A DNA stretch of 63,456 bases from Anaerolineales bacterium. GTDB lineage: Bacteria > Chloroflexota > Anaerolineae > Anaerolineales > UBA11858. The DNA is taken from positions 1 to 63,456 of the forward strand of contig JANTFT010000001.1 in assembly GCA_024763275.1 (NCBI GenBank). The letters are read 5' to 3'. Positions 32,567-41,143 of the stretch are shown piece by piece. The notes under the pieces are model-generated. The model was not told the origin of the DNA and ran no database searches. It saw only the letters and a list, made by a program, of their open reading frames with translations. Made by a program: the position numbers and the translations under genes. Every line of letters begins with the position of its first letter. Position 1 is the first letter of the stretch.

Positions 32567-33823
32567 CTAATGTCCCTGATTTTCCCCTGAAACACCCCCC
32601 TGAACGGCCTCTAACAGGGCCCGGGCCAGGCTGATCAGCTCGGGATCCGAGCCATTTTCGGCAGCGAAGCGGTAGGCCTGGGCCGCTTCAGTGGGATTTT
32701 TCAGCTCCTCCAGAGCCATGCCCATGTATAAATGCAGGGCTGGATCCTCAGGGTTGAGGTAGCGGGCAGCGTCAAAATACATCATCGCCAGGGCCGGGTC
32801 ATCCTCCAGCAGGGAGACCACCCCCAACCCTTGCAGCGCCAGGGGGTGGCGGGGGTCCTGCCGCAGCACGTCCTCCCATACCAGGCGGGCCTCTACCAGG
32901 CGGCTGTCCGAGAGGATCAAGCCCGCCCAGGAGGCTTTGGCGTCCAGCAGGCTGAAGTCCAGCTCGAGGGCCCGGCCGTAGGCGGCCGCGGCCGCTTCCC
33001 AATCCTCCTGGGCGTAATAGGCACTGCCCAGGTTGACCAGGGCGGTGGCGCTCAGCGGGCTGAGCTCGACCGCTTTCTGGAAGTGCTCCTCCGCCAGCTG
33101 TACCTGATCGTCCTCCAGCAGCAGCACCCCCAGGTTGTTGTGGATCCAGGGCAGATACTCGTCCAGCTCCAGGGTCTGCTGGTAGACCTCCAGCGCCTCC
33201 CCATCTTTGCCCTCCAGGGCCAGGATGTCGCCCAGGTAGCCCAGGTTGCGGGCTGATTCCGGTTCCCAGCGGGTCACCGCCCGCAGGTAGCGCTCCGCCA
33301 CATCGGGCCTGCCCTGCTCGATCCAGCGCTCCGGCAGGACCGCCGTGGCCCGGTCCAGCAGCGGCGGGCCCAGGATGAGGGTGACCATCGCCAGCGCGGC
33401 GATCGCCACCAGCGTTGTGGTCAGAGCCCGGGTCTGGCCGGGCTTGAGGCGCAGACCCCATTTGCGCCTGGGCTCAGGCAGGGAGGTGGGCGCCAGCCAA
33501 TCTGACCGTCCCAGGGTCCAGATGGCGGCATCCTCCCGGGCGGTCACTGTGAAGCCGCTAGGCTTGCCGTAGAGCAGCATGGCGCTGCCGAAATGCTCTC
33601 CCGCCCCCAGGGTTCGGGGATGGCTGTCGGGGTTTTCCAGCAGCACCTGCCCGCTGGCGACGATCCCGAAGAATTCGCCCCGGCGTCCCTGGCGAATGAT
33701 CTGGACTCCGGCAGGATAGCTGTGCAAGCGCAGCCTGGAGGACAGGAAACGCAGCCGCTTCTCCGGCAGCTGTGCCAGAAAGCCGATCCCCTTCAGGTCT
33801 GGTGGGTTGGCGTTGTGTCTCAT
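32567..33823 (-). CDS. cyclic-nucleotide-binding domain protein with membrane helix and TPR repeats
   Basis: A 418-residue protein. Residues about 10-125 are a CRP-like cNMP-binding domain (IIRQGRRGEFFGIVASGQVLL, AGEHFGSAMLLYGKPSGFTV). A membrane helix (TTLVAIAALAMVTLILGPPLL) follows near 165-185, then at least five TPR units to the C-terminus. No DNA-binding domain is present, so it is not a CRP regulator. It probably senses a nucleotide inside and presents TPRs on the other side of the membrane, or both sides fold back. The ATG at 33823 follows AAGGA by 6 nt. Confidence 0.8.
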   Translation of the reverse strand: MRHNANPPDLKGIGFLAQLPEKRLRFLSSRLRLHSYPAGVQIIRQGRRGEFFGIVASGQVLLENPDSHPRTLGAGEHFGSAMLLYGKPSGFTVTAREDAAIWTLGRSDWLAPTSLPEPRRKWGLRLKPGQTRALTTTLVAIAALAMVTLILGPPLLDRATAVLPERWIEQGRPDVAERYLRAVTRWEPESARNLGYLGDILALEGKDGEALEVYQQTLELDEYLPWIHNNLGVLLLEDDQVQLAEEHFQKAVELSPLSATALVNLGSAYYAQEDWEAAAAAYGRALELDFSLLDAKASWAGLILSDSRLVEARLVWEDVLRQDPRHPLALQGLGVVSLLEDDPALAMMYFDAARYLNPEDPALHLYMGMALEELKNPTEAAQAYRFAAENGSDPELISLARALLEAVQGGVSGENQGH

Positions 33824-33911
33824 AGGTCCTTGGTGGGAATAACCTGCTAGGATTGTAACGCGAAGCGGCGGGGCTGGTTTATGAGATTTGTAAGCCGGCG
33901 GCAGTTTTACA

Positions 33912-34042
33912 GTCATTGCGAGGAGCCGGGTTTACCCGGCGAGGCGGCAATCCCAACCTGCTTCCGCAAGAAATCTGGATTGAGCGGCAGATGAGATCCA
34001 CTGATGAGGAGATTGCTTCGGTCGTTCCTCCCTCGCAATGAC
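33912..34042. repeat. MITE/REP-like element with inverted ends
   Basis: Perfect 12-bp terminal inverted repeats GTCATTGCGAGG and CCTCGCAATGAC bound about 130 bp. Internal words GGCAATC and GAGATTGCTTCGGTCGTTCC resemble a repeat found in many bacterial genomes (the 'CATTGCGAGGAGC ... CTCGCAATGAC' type). Non-coding. Confidence 0.8.
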
Positions 34043-34167
34043 AGGGGTTTTTGGAAGGGCGAACCCACGCTCCCCTCGCCCGTCCTGCTAATGCTCCCCT
34101 TACCCGCCTTCCACTGCTCCCCTCACCATCCCCTGGGAGGATTTTCTGGCAGTTCCCCAACGCCCGT

Positions 34168-34332
34168 ACTTCTAATGCTCCCCTCACCGTCCCCGGGGAG
34201 GGTTTGCCGCCTGCCCTCAACGCCCGGGGACGGCCGTTTGAGCGCCCGCCCTGCTGATGCTCCCCTCCCTGTCCCCGGGGAGGGTTTGCCGCCTGCCCCC
34301 AACGCCCGGGGACGGCCGTTGGAGCGAGCGTT
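34168..34332 (+). repeat. 82-bp direct tandem repeat, two copies plus a decayed third
   Basis: The word GGTTTGCCGCCTGCCC starts at 34201 and again at 34283, and flanking sequence (ATGCTCCCCTC, GTCCCCGGGGAG, AACGCCCGGGGACGGCCGTT) recurs with the same 82-bp period. A more diverged copy precedes it from about 34085. No coding function is supported. Confidence 0.75.
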
Positions 34333-34378
34333 AATGGATCCGGTCGCAGGAGCGTTGTTGAATTGGAGGATCAGCTTC

Positions 34379-34747
34379 CTATTCGCTGGCGCAGACCACC
34401 ACCGCGGCAGCCATTTCCCGCGCGTGGGTCAGGCTGACGGACCAGGTCAGGTAGCCCTGAGCCTCGGCGATCGCTGCGGCCCGGCCGCTGAGACGCAGGA
34501 CCGGCTTCCCGGAAGGCTCGCTGAGGACCTCGACCTCCACCCAGGAGATCGGCCCGATCCCGGTTCCCAGGGCTTTGGAGGCTGCCTCTTTGGCAGCGAA
34601 GCGGGCCGCCAGCTCCGGCGCGCTGCCGCGGGCCAGCTGGATTTCCGCCTCCGTGAAAACCCGCTTCAGAAAGCGCTCGCCGTAGCGGTCCAGGGTTTTT
34701 TGGATGCGCCCGATCTCGATCAGGTCAATCCCGGAGGAGAGTCTCAT
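34379..34747 (-). CDS. acpS: holo-[acyl-carrier-protein] synthase
   Basis: A 122-residue phosphopantetheinyl transferase beginning MRLSSGIDLIEIGRI (catalytic Asp8) and containing RFAAKEAASKALGTG (Glu of the second metal site), then VSLTHAREMAAAVVV. It transfers 4'-phosphopantetheine from CoA to acyl carrier protein in fatty-acid synthesis. The start ATG overlaps the stop of the M16-family gene as ATGA, so the two are cotranslated. Confidence 0.94.
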   Translation of the reverse strand: MRLSSGIDLIEIGRIQKTLDRYGERFLKRVFTEAEIQLARGSAPELAARFAAKEAASKALGTGIGPISWVEVEVLSEPSGKPVLRLSGRAAAIAEAQGYLTWSVSLTHAREMAAAVVVCASE

Positions 34748-36039
34748 AAGGGCGGCCCCGCGGTGGAGATCGCCAGCCGGTCCGGGTCCAGATACTGGCG
34801 GGAGGCTTCCAGGATCGCTTCCCTGGTGATCTTCCGGATCATCTGCTCGTAGCCCTGTAGATAATCCAGGCCCAGCTGATAGCGCTCCATGGTCAGCAGC
34901 GCCGAAGCCACGCCGCTGTTGGATTCCAGTGTTAGAGGCAGCTTGCCTACATAATTCGACTGCACGTCGGCCAGCTCCTCGGGGCTGACCGGCTCGGCGA
35001 CGAATTTCCGGATCTCCTCCTGGATCAGATCCAGGGCTCTGTCCAGGTTCTCCGGGGCGACGCCCGCCGCTACCGTCCACGGCCCGGGACCGACGCTGGA
35101 GCTCAGGGAGCTGTAGGCATAATAAGCCAGCCCCGATTTGTTGCGGACCGATTCCCCGATGCGCCCCATCATGCCGAATTGGCCCAGAATGCTGTTCCCC
35201 AGCAGGGCTGGATAGAAACCTTCCCAATTCCGCCGGGGGCCGACCACGCCCAGCACGATGTCGGTCTGGCTTTTACCCTCAACGATCTGGTGCTGGCGGG
35301 TGGTCTTTTCCAGGGGCGGAGCTTCCGGAACCTGGATGGGTTCCGGCTGGTTCGGGTTGGACCAGGAGCCCAGTTTTTCCTTTACCAGAGCGACTGCCCG
35401 GTCCGGCTCCACCGCTCCCACAATAACGATCACCATCTCCTGCGGGCCGTAGTGTTTGGCGTGGAAATCGACCAGGTCCTGGACCTGGATAGCCCGGATG
35501 GTTTCCGGGTAGCCGTCGCTGGGAAAGCGGTAAGGGTGGCCGGCGTAGGCGATCTGGTCAAACCCCAGATCCGCCATCTCGCCGGTGTCCTGGGAGCGCA
35601 GATCCAGCCCGGTCAGCAGCTGGGAGCGGACCTTCTCGACATCGGCTTCTGGAAAGACCGGGTTGATCAAGATATCTCCCAGCAGGTCCAGCAAGCTGGG
35701 CAGATCATCGGCCAGGGATTTCCCTCCGAACCCGGCGGTGTGAGCGCCGGGGCTGACGCCCAGGCTCGCCCCCATGGATTCCAGGCTGTCATACAGCTCC
35801 TGGAAGGAGCGGGTGGTGGTGCCGCGCATGAGGGTGTCGGCGGTGAAATCCGCCAGGCCCAGCTTGTCCTCCGGGTCATATAAACTGCCGGCCTGCAGAT
35901 AGCCTGAGAGGGCGATCGACAGGGAGTTGAAATTGGGGCGCACCAGCACGGTGGTCCCGTTTTCCAGCTCGACCCGGGTGATGTCGTGGGGGCCTGGCAG
36001 TGATTCTGTCTTGAGAGGTGTGAACTCCTGCTTGCTCAT
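34744..36039 (-). CDS. M16-family peptidase, non-catalytic subunit
   Basis: A 431-residue protein with the two M16 domains (about 25-200 and 205-430; ALLGNSILGQFGMMGRIGESVRNKSGLAYYAYS is the second-domain signature). The HxxEH zinc site of the first domain is replaced (GLADFTADTLMRGT), so it should be inactive alone and act as partner of the catalytic subunit encoded next door. The start overlaps that gene by 4 nt, which implies stoichiometric expression. Confidence 0.88.
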   Translation of the reverse strand: MSKQEFTPLKTESLPGPHDITRVELENGTTVLVRPNFNSLSIALSGYLQAGSLYDPEDKLGLADFTADTLMRGTTTRSFQELYDSLESMGASLGVSPGAHTAGFGGKSLADDLPSLLDLLGDILINPVFPEADVEKVRSQLLTGLDLRSQDTGEMADLGFDQIAYAGHPYRFPSDGYPETIRAIQVQDLVDFHAKHYGPQEMVIVIVGAVEPDRAVALVKEKLGSWSNPNQPEPIQVPEAPPLEKTTRQHQIVEGKSQTDIVLGVVGPRRNWEGFYPALLGNSILGQFGMMGRIGESVRNKSGLAYYAYSSLSSSVGPGPWTVAAGVAPENLDRALDLIQEEIRKFVAEPVSPEELADVQSNYVGKLPLTLESNSGVASALLTMERYQLGLDYLQGYEQMIRKITREAILEASRQYLDPDRLAISTAGPPL

Positions 36040-37340
36040 GATCCTTTATTTCCCTTGTTGTGGGGCAGGTACACGCCCACAATCCTGTTTTGAGGCACCA
36101 GATACTGGCGGGCCACCCGCTGGACATCGTCGGGCGTGACCGCTTCCAGGCTGTCCAGGTATCCGGTCACCCACTCATAGCTGGCGAACATTTCCGAAAA
36201 GCCCATCCAGAAGGCCTGGTTGGTGATGCTCTCGCCCCCGTAAGCGAACAGCGCCCGGGTCTGTTTGGCGGCCCGCTGCAGTTCGTCCTCCCCCGGGAGG
36301 GTGTCCTGCAGGCGCTGGATCTCCCCGTCCAGGGCTTGCAGGGCCCTTTCGGGATCGGCGTCGGGATGAACGATCAGGTTCAGGCTGTACAGGTAGGGAT
36401 CGATGGTGGCCGGCAGGCTTCCGCTGACACTGACAGCCAGATCCTCATCCTCCACCATCCGGGTGTAGAGCCGGGAGGTCTTATTGGAGATCCCACCCCC
36501 GCCGAACATGTTCAAACCCTGGGGGCCGGAGAGCAGGCTGTCCAGGATCAGCAGCGGGAAAAAATCCTCCTGACTGGCCGGGGGCGCATGGTAGGAAACT
36601 TCCGCCAAAACGGTATCTCCCGGTCCTTCCACCATCAGGCGGTGTTCTCCCCGCTGGGGAGGTTCCGGCCGGTTCACCTGCGGCGGCTCAGGGCCGGAGG
36701 GTAGACCCTCATAAAGCTCCTTGAGGCGCTTGAGCAGCTCCTCCTGATCGAAATCGCCCGCGATCGAGACCACCGCATTGCTGGGCGAGTAATAGCTCTG
36801 GTAGTGCTGATAGAGGTCATCCCGCCCCATGGTGGCCAGATCCACCATATCCCCCAGGATGACATGGCCGTAGCTGTGGATCCTGAAAGCGGCCTGGTGG
36901 ATCGCTTCCATGAGCCAGAAGCTGGGGTTGTTCTCGCGCCCCTGCCGCTCCGACATGACCACCGTTCGCTCCGATTCCACTTCTTCCGGGTCGAATGTGC
37001 TGTTTGTCATCCGGTCCGCTTCGATCTCCAGGGCCAGGTCGATCTTGTCTGCTGGCATGGTCTCGAAGTATGTGGTCCAGTCAAGATAGGTGAAAGCGTT
37101 CCAGGCTCCCCCCGCCCGGGCGATGATCTTGTCGCGCTCTTCGGCAGGGAATTTTTCCGTCCCCTTGAACTGCATATGTTCCAACCAGTGGGAGATGCCG
37201 GTTTTCCCCGGGAGCTCATCCCGGGAGCCGACCCGGTACCAGACCCAGCTGCTGATCAGGGGAGCGGTATGGATCTCTTTGAGTTTGATCTCCAATCCAT
37301 TCTTCAGGCGAATGGAAGGGATGGGTTCTAACATGGTCAT
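36036..37340 (-). CDS. M16-family zinc peptidase, catalytic subunit
   Basis: A 434-residue inverzincin. The zinc motif HWLEH lies at about residues 51-55 (GISHWLEHMQFKGT), with the distal Glu about 75 residues later (ALEIEADRM, FDPEEVESERTVVMSE). Domain two follows. It has no signal peptide, so it is probably cytoplasmic or peripheral; such pairs degrade peptides or process proteins. It lies 11 bp after holA. Confidence 0.9.
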   Translation of the reverse strand: MTMLEPIPSIRLKNGLEIKLKEIHTAPLISSWVWYRVGSRDELPGKTGISHWLEHMQFKGTEKFPAEERDKIIARAGGAWNAFTYLDWTTYFETMPADKIDLALEIEADRMTNSTFDPEEVESERTVVMSERQGRENNPSFWLMEAIHQAAFRIHSYGHVILGDMVDLATMGRDDLYQHYQSYYSPSNAVVSIAGDFDQEELLKRLKELYEGLPSGPEPPQVNRPEPPQRGEHRLMVEGPGDTVLAEVSYHAPPASQEDFFPLLILDSLLSGPQGLNMFGGGGISNKTSRLYTRMVEDEDLAVSVSGSLPATIDPYLYSLNLIVHPDADPERALQALDGEIQRLQDTLPGEDELQRAAKQTRALFAYGGESITNQAFWMGFSEMFASYEWVTGYLDSLEAVTPDDVQRVARQYLVPQNRIVGVYLPHNKGNKGS

Positions 37341-37351
37341 AGGCTTTGGTC

Positions 37352-38335
37352 TTATTGGGTGAGGGATGCGATTAGTAGGTCCAGCGCCAGCTCATCTTCC
37401 AGCTGGCCGGTTTTAATGGCCTGGTCAATCTCTGACAGATGATGGTAGATAGCTTTCAGCTGGGTCAGGTCGAAAAGCTTCGCCTGAGGAAGTATCTTCT
37501 TGATCGGGTAGGGGTGGGAGCCCATTCTCTCCGCTATCTGTTTGTAGTCCAGGCCGGGGTTCCCGTCCAGCAGTTCTCTGACCTGGATGAGCAGCCGGAA
37601 TTGGCGCACCACCATGCCGAATAGGGGCAGTGCATCGCTGTCTTCCAGCAGGCGGTGGAGCATGAAGAGTGCCTTTTCCCCGTCCCCGTAGCCGATGGCG
37701 TCCACCATCTCGAATACGTCCCCTTGGCGCACGTCCGCCACCAGGGCTCGGACATCCTCCTCGCTGACTTCCCGGGCAAAATCGACATAGGTGAGCAGCT
37801 TGTTGATCTCGGATTTGGCCAGGCGGGGATCCTCGGCGATGTAGCTGGCCAGCAGCTGGGCGGCTCCCGCCTCAAATGCCCCGCCCATCAGGCGGGCCTG
37901 CTCCTTGATCCACTGGGTCATGGCTGGCCCCGTAGGCAGGTAAAAGCCCTGCAGCCAGCTTTGTCCGGAGTGCTCTCTGCACCAGCGGATCAGCCAGTGT
38001 TTGTCGTCCAGGATTTTATCCACTATCAGCACCAGGGCGGTCGAGTCAGGAAGGGACTCAAGCAGCTGTCTGAATTTGGCCTGGTTGTTCTTGCTCTTGG
38101 TCAGACCCAGGGGGTGGTAAAGCACCACCATCCTTCTCTTGGACAGGAAGGGGATGGTGTGGGTTTCCGCCCGGATAGCTTCCAGGCTGTCCTTTCGGCC
38201 GTCCAGGGTGGTGATGTCGGCGGAGGCATCAGAACTTCCACCCATTTTAGCTTTCAGACGCTCATCCAGGAAACTGCGGATGGCAAATTCATCACTGCCG
38301 TACAGGAGATAAACGGATGGGGAAGAACTGCTCAT
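37352..38335 (-). CDS. holA: DNA polymerase III delta subunit
   Basis: A 327-residue clamp-loader subunit. The N-terminus (VYLLYGSDEFAIRSFLDERLK) and the FLSKRRMVVLYHPLGL segment match the AAA-like fold of delta. The middle (LLASYIAEDPRLAKSEINKLLTY) and the C-terminal collar domain (HPYPIKKILPQAKLFDLTQL) are the family hallmarks. It opens the beta clamp during replication. Start and length are normal. Confidence 0.9.
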   Translation of the reverse strand: MSSSSPSVYLLYGSDEFAIRSFLDERLKAKMGGSSDASADITTLDGRKDSLEAIRAETHTIPFLSKRRMVVLYHPLGLTKSKNNQAKFRQLLESLPDSTALVLIVDKILDDKHWLIRWCREHSGQSWLQGFYLPTGPAMTQWIKEQARLMGGAFEAGAAQLLASYIAEDPRLAKSEINKLLTYVDFAREVSEEDVRALVADVRQGDVFEMVDAIGYGDGEKALFMLHRLLEDSDALPLFGMVVRQFRLLIQVRELLDGNPGLDYKQIAERMGSHPYPIKKILPQAKLFDLTQLKAIYHHLSEIDQAIKTGQLEDELALDLLIASLTQ

Positions 38336-38336
38336 A

Positions 38337-38831
38337 TCAACCCCGGGTTGTGATCCGGTGGGCGGGAGTGGCCTGGAGGATGTGCCTGGTGATGCCCGCG
38401 ATTTGCAGCGATCCCGGGTTGCCGCTGACAGTGAGCTTCCGCTGTAGGGCCGGGCCCAGCGGCTTGGAGAGCAGCAGGGCGATCACGCTCAGGGTTGTGA
38501 TCAGGGGGATGCGCTCTAATTTATCGCGTGGTTTTTCCCCGACCCCGATCAGGCCTGCCGCTCCTGCCAGACCGGCGGCAAAGCCCGAGACCAGCAGGTT
38601 GGTGCCGCAGTTCTGATGGATGGCCAGCTCTGATTGACCGGACTCCAGCCTGGCCAGGGCTTCTGTGACCGTATTTGCCAGCTCCTCCGTCTCGATCTCC
38701 CCCAGGACCCAGAAGCCGCCCCCGTCTGAATGCCCGGCAAATGACTGGTTAGGATGGGATCGGGCCAGCAAGTTCAATGTCGCGTGTTCCAGGCCGTGAT
38801 TGCGGCGGATGCGTTCGAAGTATGGGATCAT
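38337..38831 (-). CDS. DUF6391-like membrane-associated protein
   Basis: A 164-residue protein with the N-terminal signature RIRRNHGLEHATLNLLAR and GHSDGGGFWVLG, then a hydrophobic region (LLVSGFAAGLAGAAGLIGVG, LITTLSVIALLLSKPLGPALQ). This resembles DUF6391 of cyanobacteria and Chloroflexota, whose function is unknown; the match is from memory. It is separated from holA by a single base and is likely cotranscribed. Confidence 0.6.
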   Translation of the reverse strand: MIPYFERIRRNHGLEHATLNLLARSHPNQSFAGHSDGGGFWVLGEIETEELANTVTEALARLESGQSELAIHQNCGTNLLVSGFAAGLAGAAGLIGVGEKPRDKLERIPLITTLSVIALLLSKPLGPALQRKLTVSGNPGSLQIAGITRHILQATPAHRITTRG

Positions 38832-39017
38832 AGGATTTCCACTTTGCCCGCCTGTGCGGGCGCTGCTGTTATTGTATCAAGACTTTGCCTGCCGGGTGAA
38901 GGGCAAATGCCCTCCTTTCCAGGAATACCAATTCTACTTGACAGGATTGATAATTAGCACCCCTCCCCTGCAGCTATAATAAATTTCTGAGACAGCCCCA
39001 TTTCAGGTCCGGACCCA

Positions 39018-39026
39018 TGCTATAAT
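39018..39026 (+). promoter_or_regulatory. extended -10 promoter of the epimerase gene
   Basis: TGC-TATAAT 43 nt before the start codon. A second TATAAT is at 38975-38980. Confidence 0.6.
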
Positions 39027-39068
39027 TTCCCTGCCCCTCCCGGGGTATTGCTTGGAAGGTGAATGGAT

Positions 39069-40001
39069 ATGAAAACACTGATTACCGGCGTGGCCGGGTT
39101 TTTAGGCTCAGCTCTGGCAGCCAGATTGCTGGAAGAGGGCCATGAGGTCATAGGTCTGGACGATCTCTCTACTGGAAAGGAAGAGGCCATCCCGGAAGGG
39201 ATCCAGTTTGAACTGGGAGATATGCGCGACCGCCCGAAATTGTGGGCCCTGCTGCAGGGTGTGGACTGCGTTTACCACCTCGCCGCCAAAGTGGCTGTGC
39301 GGGAATCCATCCTCTACCCGCGGGAATACAACAGCACCAATGTCGGTGGGACTGTCAGCGTGATGGAGGCCATGCGTGATGTGGGAGTCAAGCGGGTGGT
39401 ATTCACTTCCTCCGGCGCTGTCTATGGAGCTCAGGTGGCCCAACCCCTGCACGAGGAGATGGTGCCTGCCCCGGATTCCCCCTACGCTGTCTCCAAACTC
39501 TCGGCGGAATACTACGTCAAGACCATCGGTAAGCTGTGGGGCATCGAGACCGTCACCCTGCGGATCTTCAATGCCTATGGCCCGGGCCAGCATCTCCCCG
39601 CGGACCATCCCCCGGTGATTCCCTATTATCTGCGCCAGGCGGTCAAAGGGGGCAGTCTGGTCGTTCATAACAGCGGGGTCCAAACCCGGGACTTTGTCTA
39701 TCTGGATGATGTGATCTCCGCACTGGTGCGGGCCGGTGAGGTTTCCGATGTGGACGGGGCGACGATCAACGTCGGCAGCGGCCGGGAGGTCAGCATCCTT
39801 GATCTGGTGAAAAGTGTTCTGGAAATAACCGGCGCGGAAACAGAAGCCATCTATAACCACAAAGCCAGCGGGGGAGTGAGCCGGATGCGGGCGGATATCA
39901 CCCGGGCAGAACTGCTCCTGGGCTATCAGCCCCACTTTTCCCTGGCGGAAGGACTGGCGCGTACCCTGGAGCTGGATCCCCGCTTCCAAAGCCAGGAGTA
40001 G
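39069..40001 (+). CDS. NAD-dependent sugar epimerase/dehydratase (GalE-like SDR)
   Basis: A 310-residue extended short-chain dehydrogenase. The Rossmann motif GVAGFLGSALA is at residues 7-17, the nucleotide site continues LDDLSTGKEE and GDMRD, and the catalytic triad is Ser (FTSSGAVYG) with YAVSK. The RIFNAYGPGQ and NVGSGREVSILDL segments match UDP-glucose 4-epimerase relatives. The start at 39069 (MKTLITG) is preferred to 39063 because GGAAGGTG lies 8-9 nt upstream. It probably supplies nucleotide sugars for surface polysaccharide. Confidence 0.88.
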   Translation: MKTLITGVAGFLGSALAARLLEEGHEVIGLDDLSTGKEEAIPEGIQFELGDMRDRPKLWALLQGVDCVYHLAAKVAVRESILYPREYNSTNVGGTVSVMEAMRDVGVKRVVFTSSGAVYGAQVAQPLHEEMVPAPDSPYAVSKLSAEYYVKTIGKLWGIETVTLRIFNAYGPGQHLPADHPPVIPYYLRQAVKGGSLVVHNSGVQTRDFVYLDDVISALVRAGEVSDVDGATINVGSGREVSILDLVKSVLEITGAETEAIYNHKASGGVSRMRADITRAELLLGYQPHFSLAEGLARTLELDPRFQSQE

Positions 40002-40053
40002 CCCCCATCCAGGGCGGCGATTTTCCCCGGCCCCCAATTCTTATTCGATATTG

Positions 40054-40059
40054 TAAAAT
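40054..40059 (+). promoter_or_regulatory. -10 box TAAAAT placed for a leaderless mRNA
   Basis: TAAAAT ends 9 nt before the ATG of the glycosylase gene, so transcription would start within a few bases of the start codon. No ribosome-binding site is seen. Confidence 0.4.
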
Positions 40060-40068
40060 ATCCCTGCC

Positions 40069-40641
40069 ATGAAACCACTGCCGGAATCATTTTATACCCG
40101 GGACACTGTCATTGTCGCCCGCGAGTTATTAGGAAAGCGCCTGGTGCGTCAGGAAGGAGCCAGCCGGGTTTCTGGGATCATCCTGGAAACCGAAGCTTAC
40201 CGGGGCGAGGAGGACCTGGCCTGCCACTGCCGGGCCGGGCGGACTCCCCGGACGGAGGTCATGTACGGCCCGGCCGGCAGAGCTTATGTGTATTTCATTT
40301 ACGGCATGTACTGGCTGCTGAACATCGTTACCGAGGGGGAAGGCTCTCCGGGAGCGGTGCTGATCCGGGCTATCAAACCCCTGGAGGGGTTGGAAACCAT
40401 TGCCCGCCGGCGGGCAGGCCAGCCAGCGGCGAAATGGACCGACGGTCCTGGTAAGCTCACCCGGGCCCTCAACATTGACGGGAGTCTGAACGGGATCAGC
40501 ATCTGCCAGCCGGGAGGGCCGCTGTATATTTCTGAGGGGGCGGCGATCCCCCCGGGCGCGATTCAGGCCGGGCCCAGGATCGGCCTCGATGGGGTACCCG
40601 AGCCCTGGCGGAGCAAAGCCTGGCGTTTCGTGGTAAATTAG
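40069..40641 (+). CDS. mpg: 3-methyladenine DNA glycosylase (AAG/MPG family)
   Basis: A 190-residue base-excision enzyme. The core motifs are GIILETEAYRGEEDLACHC (catalytic Glu), GPAGRAYVYFIYGMYWLLN, GAVLIRAIKPLEG and GPGKLTRALNID. It removes alkylated purines. The ATG is preceded by no clear ribosome-binding site but by a -10 box only 9 nt away. Confidence 0.93.
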   Translation: MKPLPESFYTRDTVIVARELLGKRLVRQEGASRVSGIILETEAYRGEEDLACHCRAGRTPRTEVMYGPAGRAYVYFIYGMYWLLNIVTEGEGSPGAVLIRAIKPLEGLETIARRRAGQPAAKWTDGPGKLTRALNIDGSLNGISICQPGGPLYISEGAAIPPGAIQAGPRIGLDGVPEPWRSKAWRFVVN

Positions 40642-40680
40642 TGACATCAGCGGGGTGATGGGCCCTGTATTGGAGATGAT

Positions 40681-41139
40681 ATGTTCAGAAAAAAGGAAGA
40701 ACCCGCTCCCAGTCTGGAGGATGTCCCTGTCCAGAGCCGAGTGACGTCCATTCTCGGTGAGGGGACCAGCTGGAAAGGTGAGATCACCGGCTCGGGCGGT
40801 CTGCGCATTGAAGGCCTCTACGAGGGTAAGATCGATCTGGATGGCCTGATCATAGTGGATCGCAAAGGGCGGGTGGAAAGTGATCTGATCCAGGCTGAAA
40901 CAGTGATCGTGGCCGGGGCAGTGCACAGCGACATCCATGCCGAACGCGTGGAGATTCGCAGCACTGGCCGGGTGTGGGGTGATGTGACCGCGGTGCGGTT
41001 TTCAACCGAAGAGGGTGCCTATCTGCGCGGAAAGATCCAGATGGAGGAAGAACCCCTCTCCGAAGAGGCTTCTCCTCCGGAAGAGGCGGACGAAGAGGGG
41101 GAATCCGGTCCGGCCTTGAAACCCAAGAAATCCGCCTGA
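40681..41139 (+). CDS. bactofilin
   Basis: A 152-residue polymer-forming protein. Residues about 20-120 form the right-handed beta-helix repeat typical of bactofilins (ILGEGTSWKGEITGSGGLRIEG, YEGKIDLDGLIIVDRKGRVESD, AVHSDIHAERVEI). The C-terminal 35 residues are acidic and disordered. Bactofilins form cytoskeletal filaments near the membrane. It lies 40 bp after the glycosylase gene. Confidence 0.9.
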   Translation: MFRKKEEPAPSLEDVPVQSRVTSILGEGTSWKGEITGSGGLRIEGLYEGKIDLDGLIIVDRKGRVESDLIQAETVIVAGAVHSDIHAERVEIRSTGRVWGDVTAVRFSTEEGAYLRGKIQMEEEPLSEEASPPEEADEEGESGPALKPKKSA

Positions 41140-41143
41140 TACC

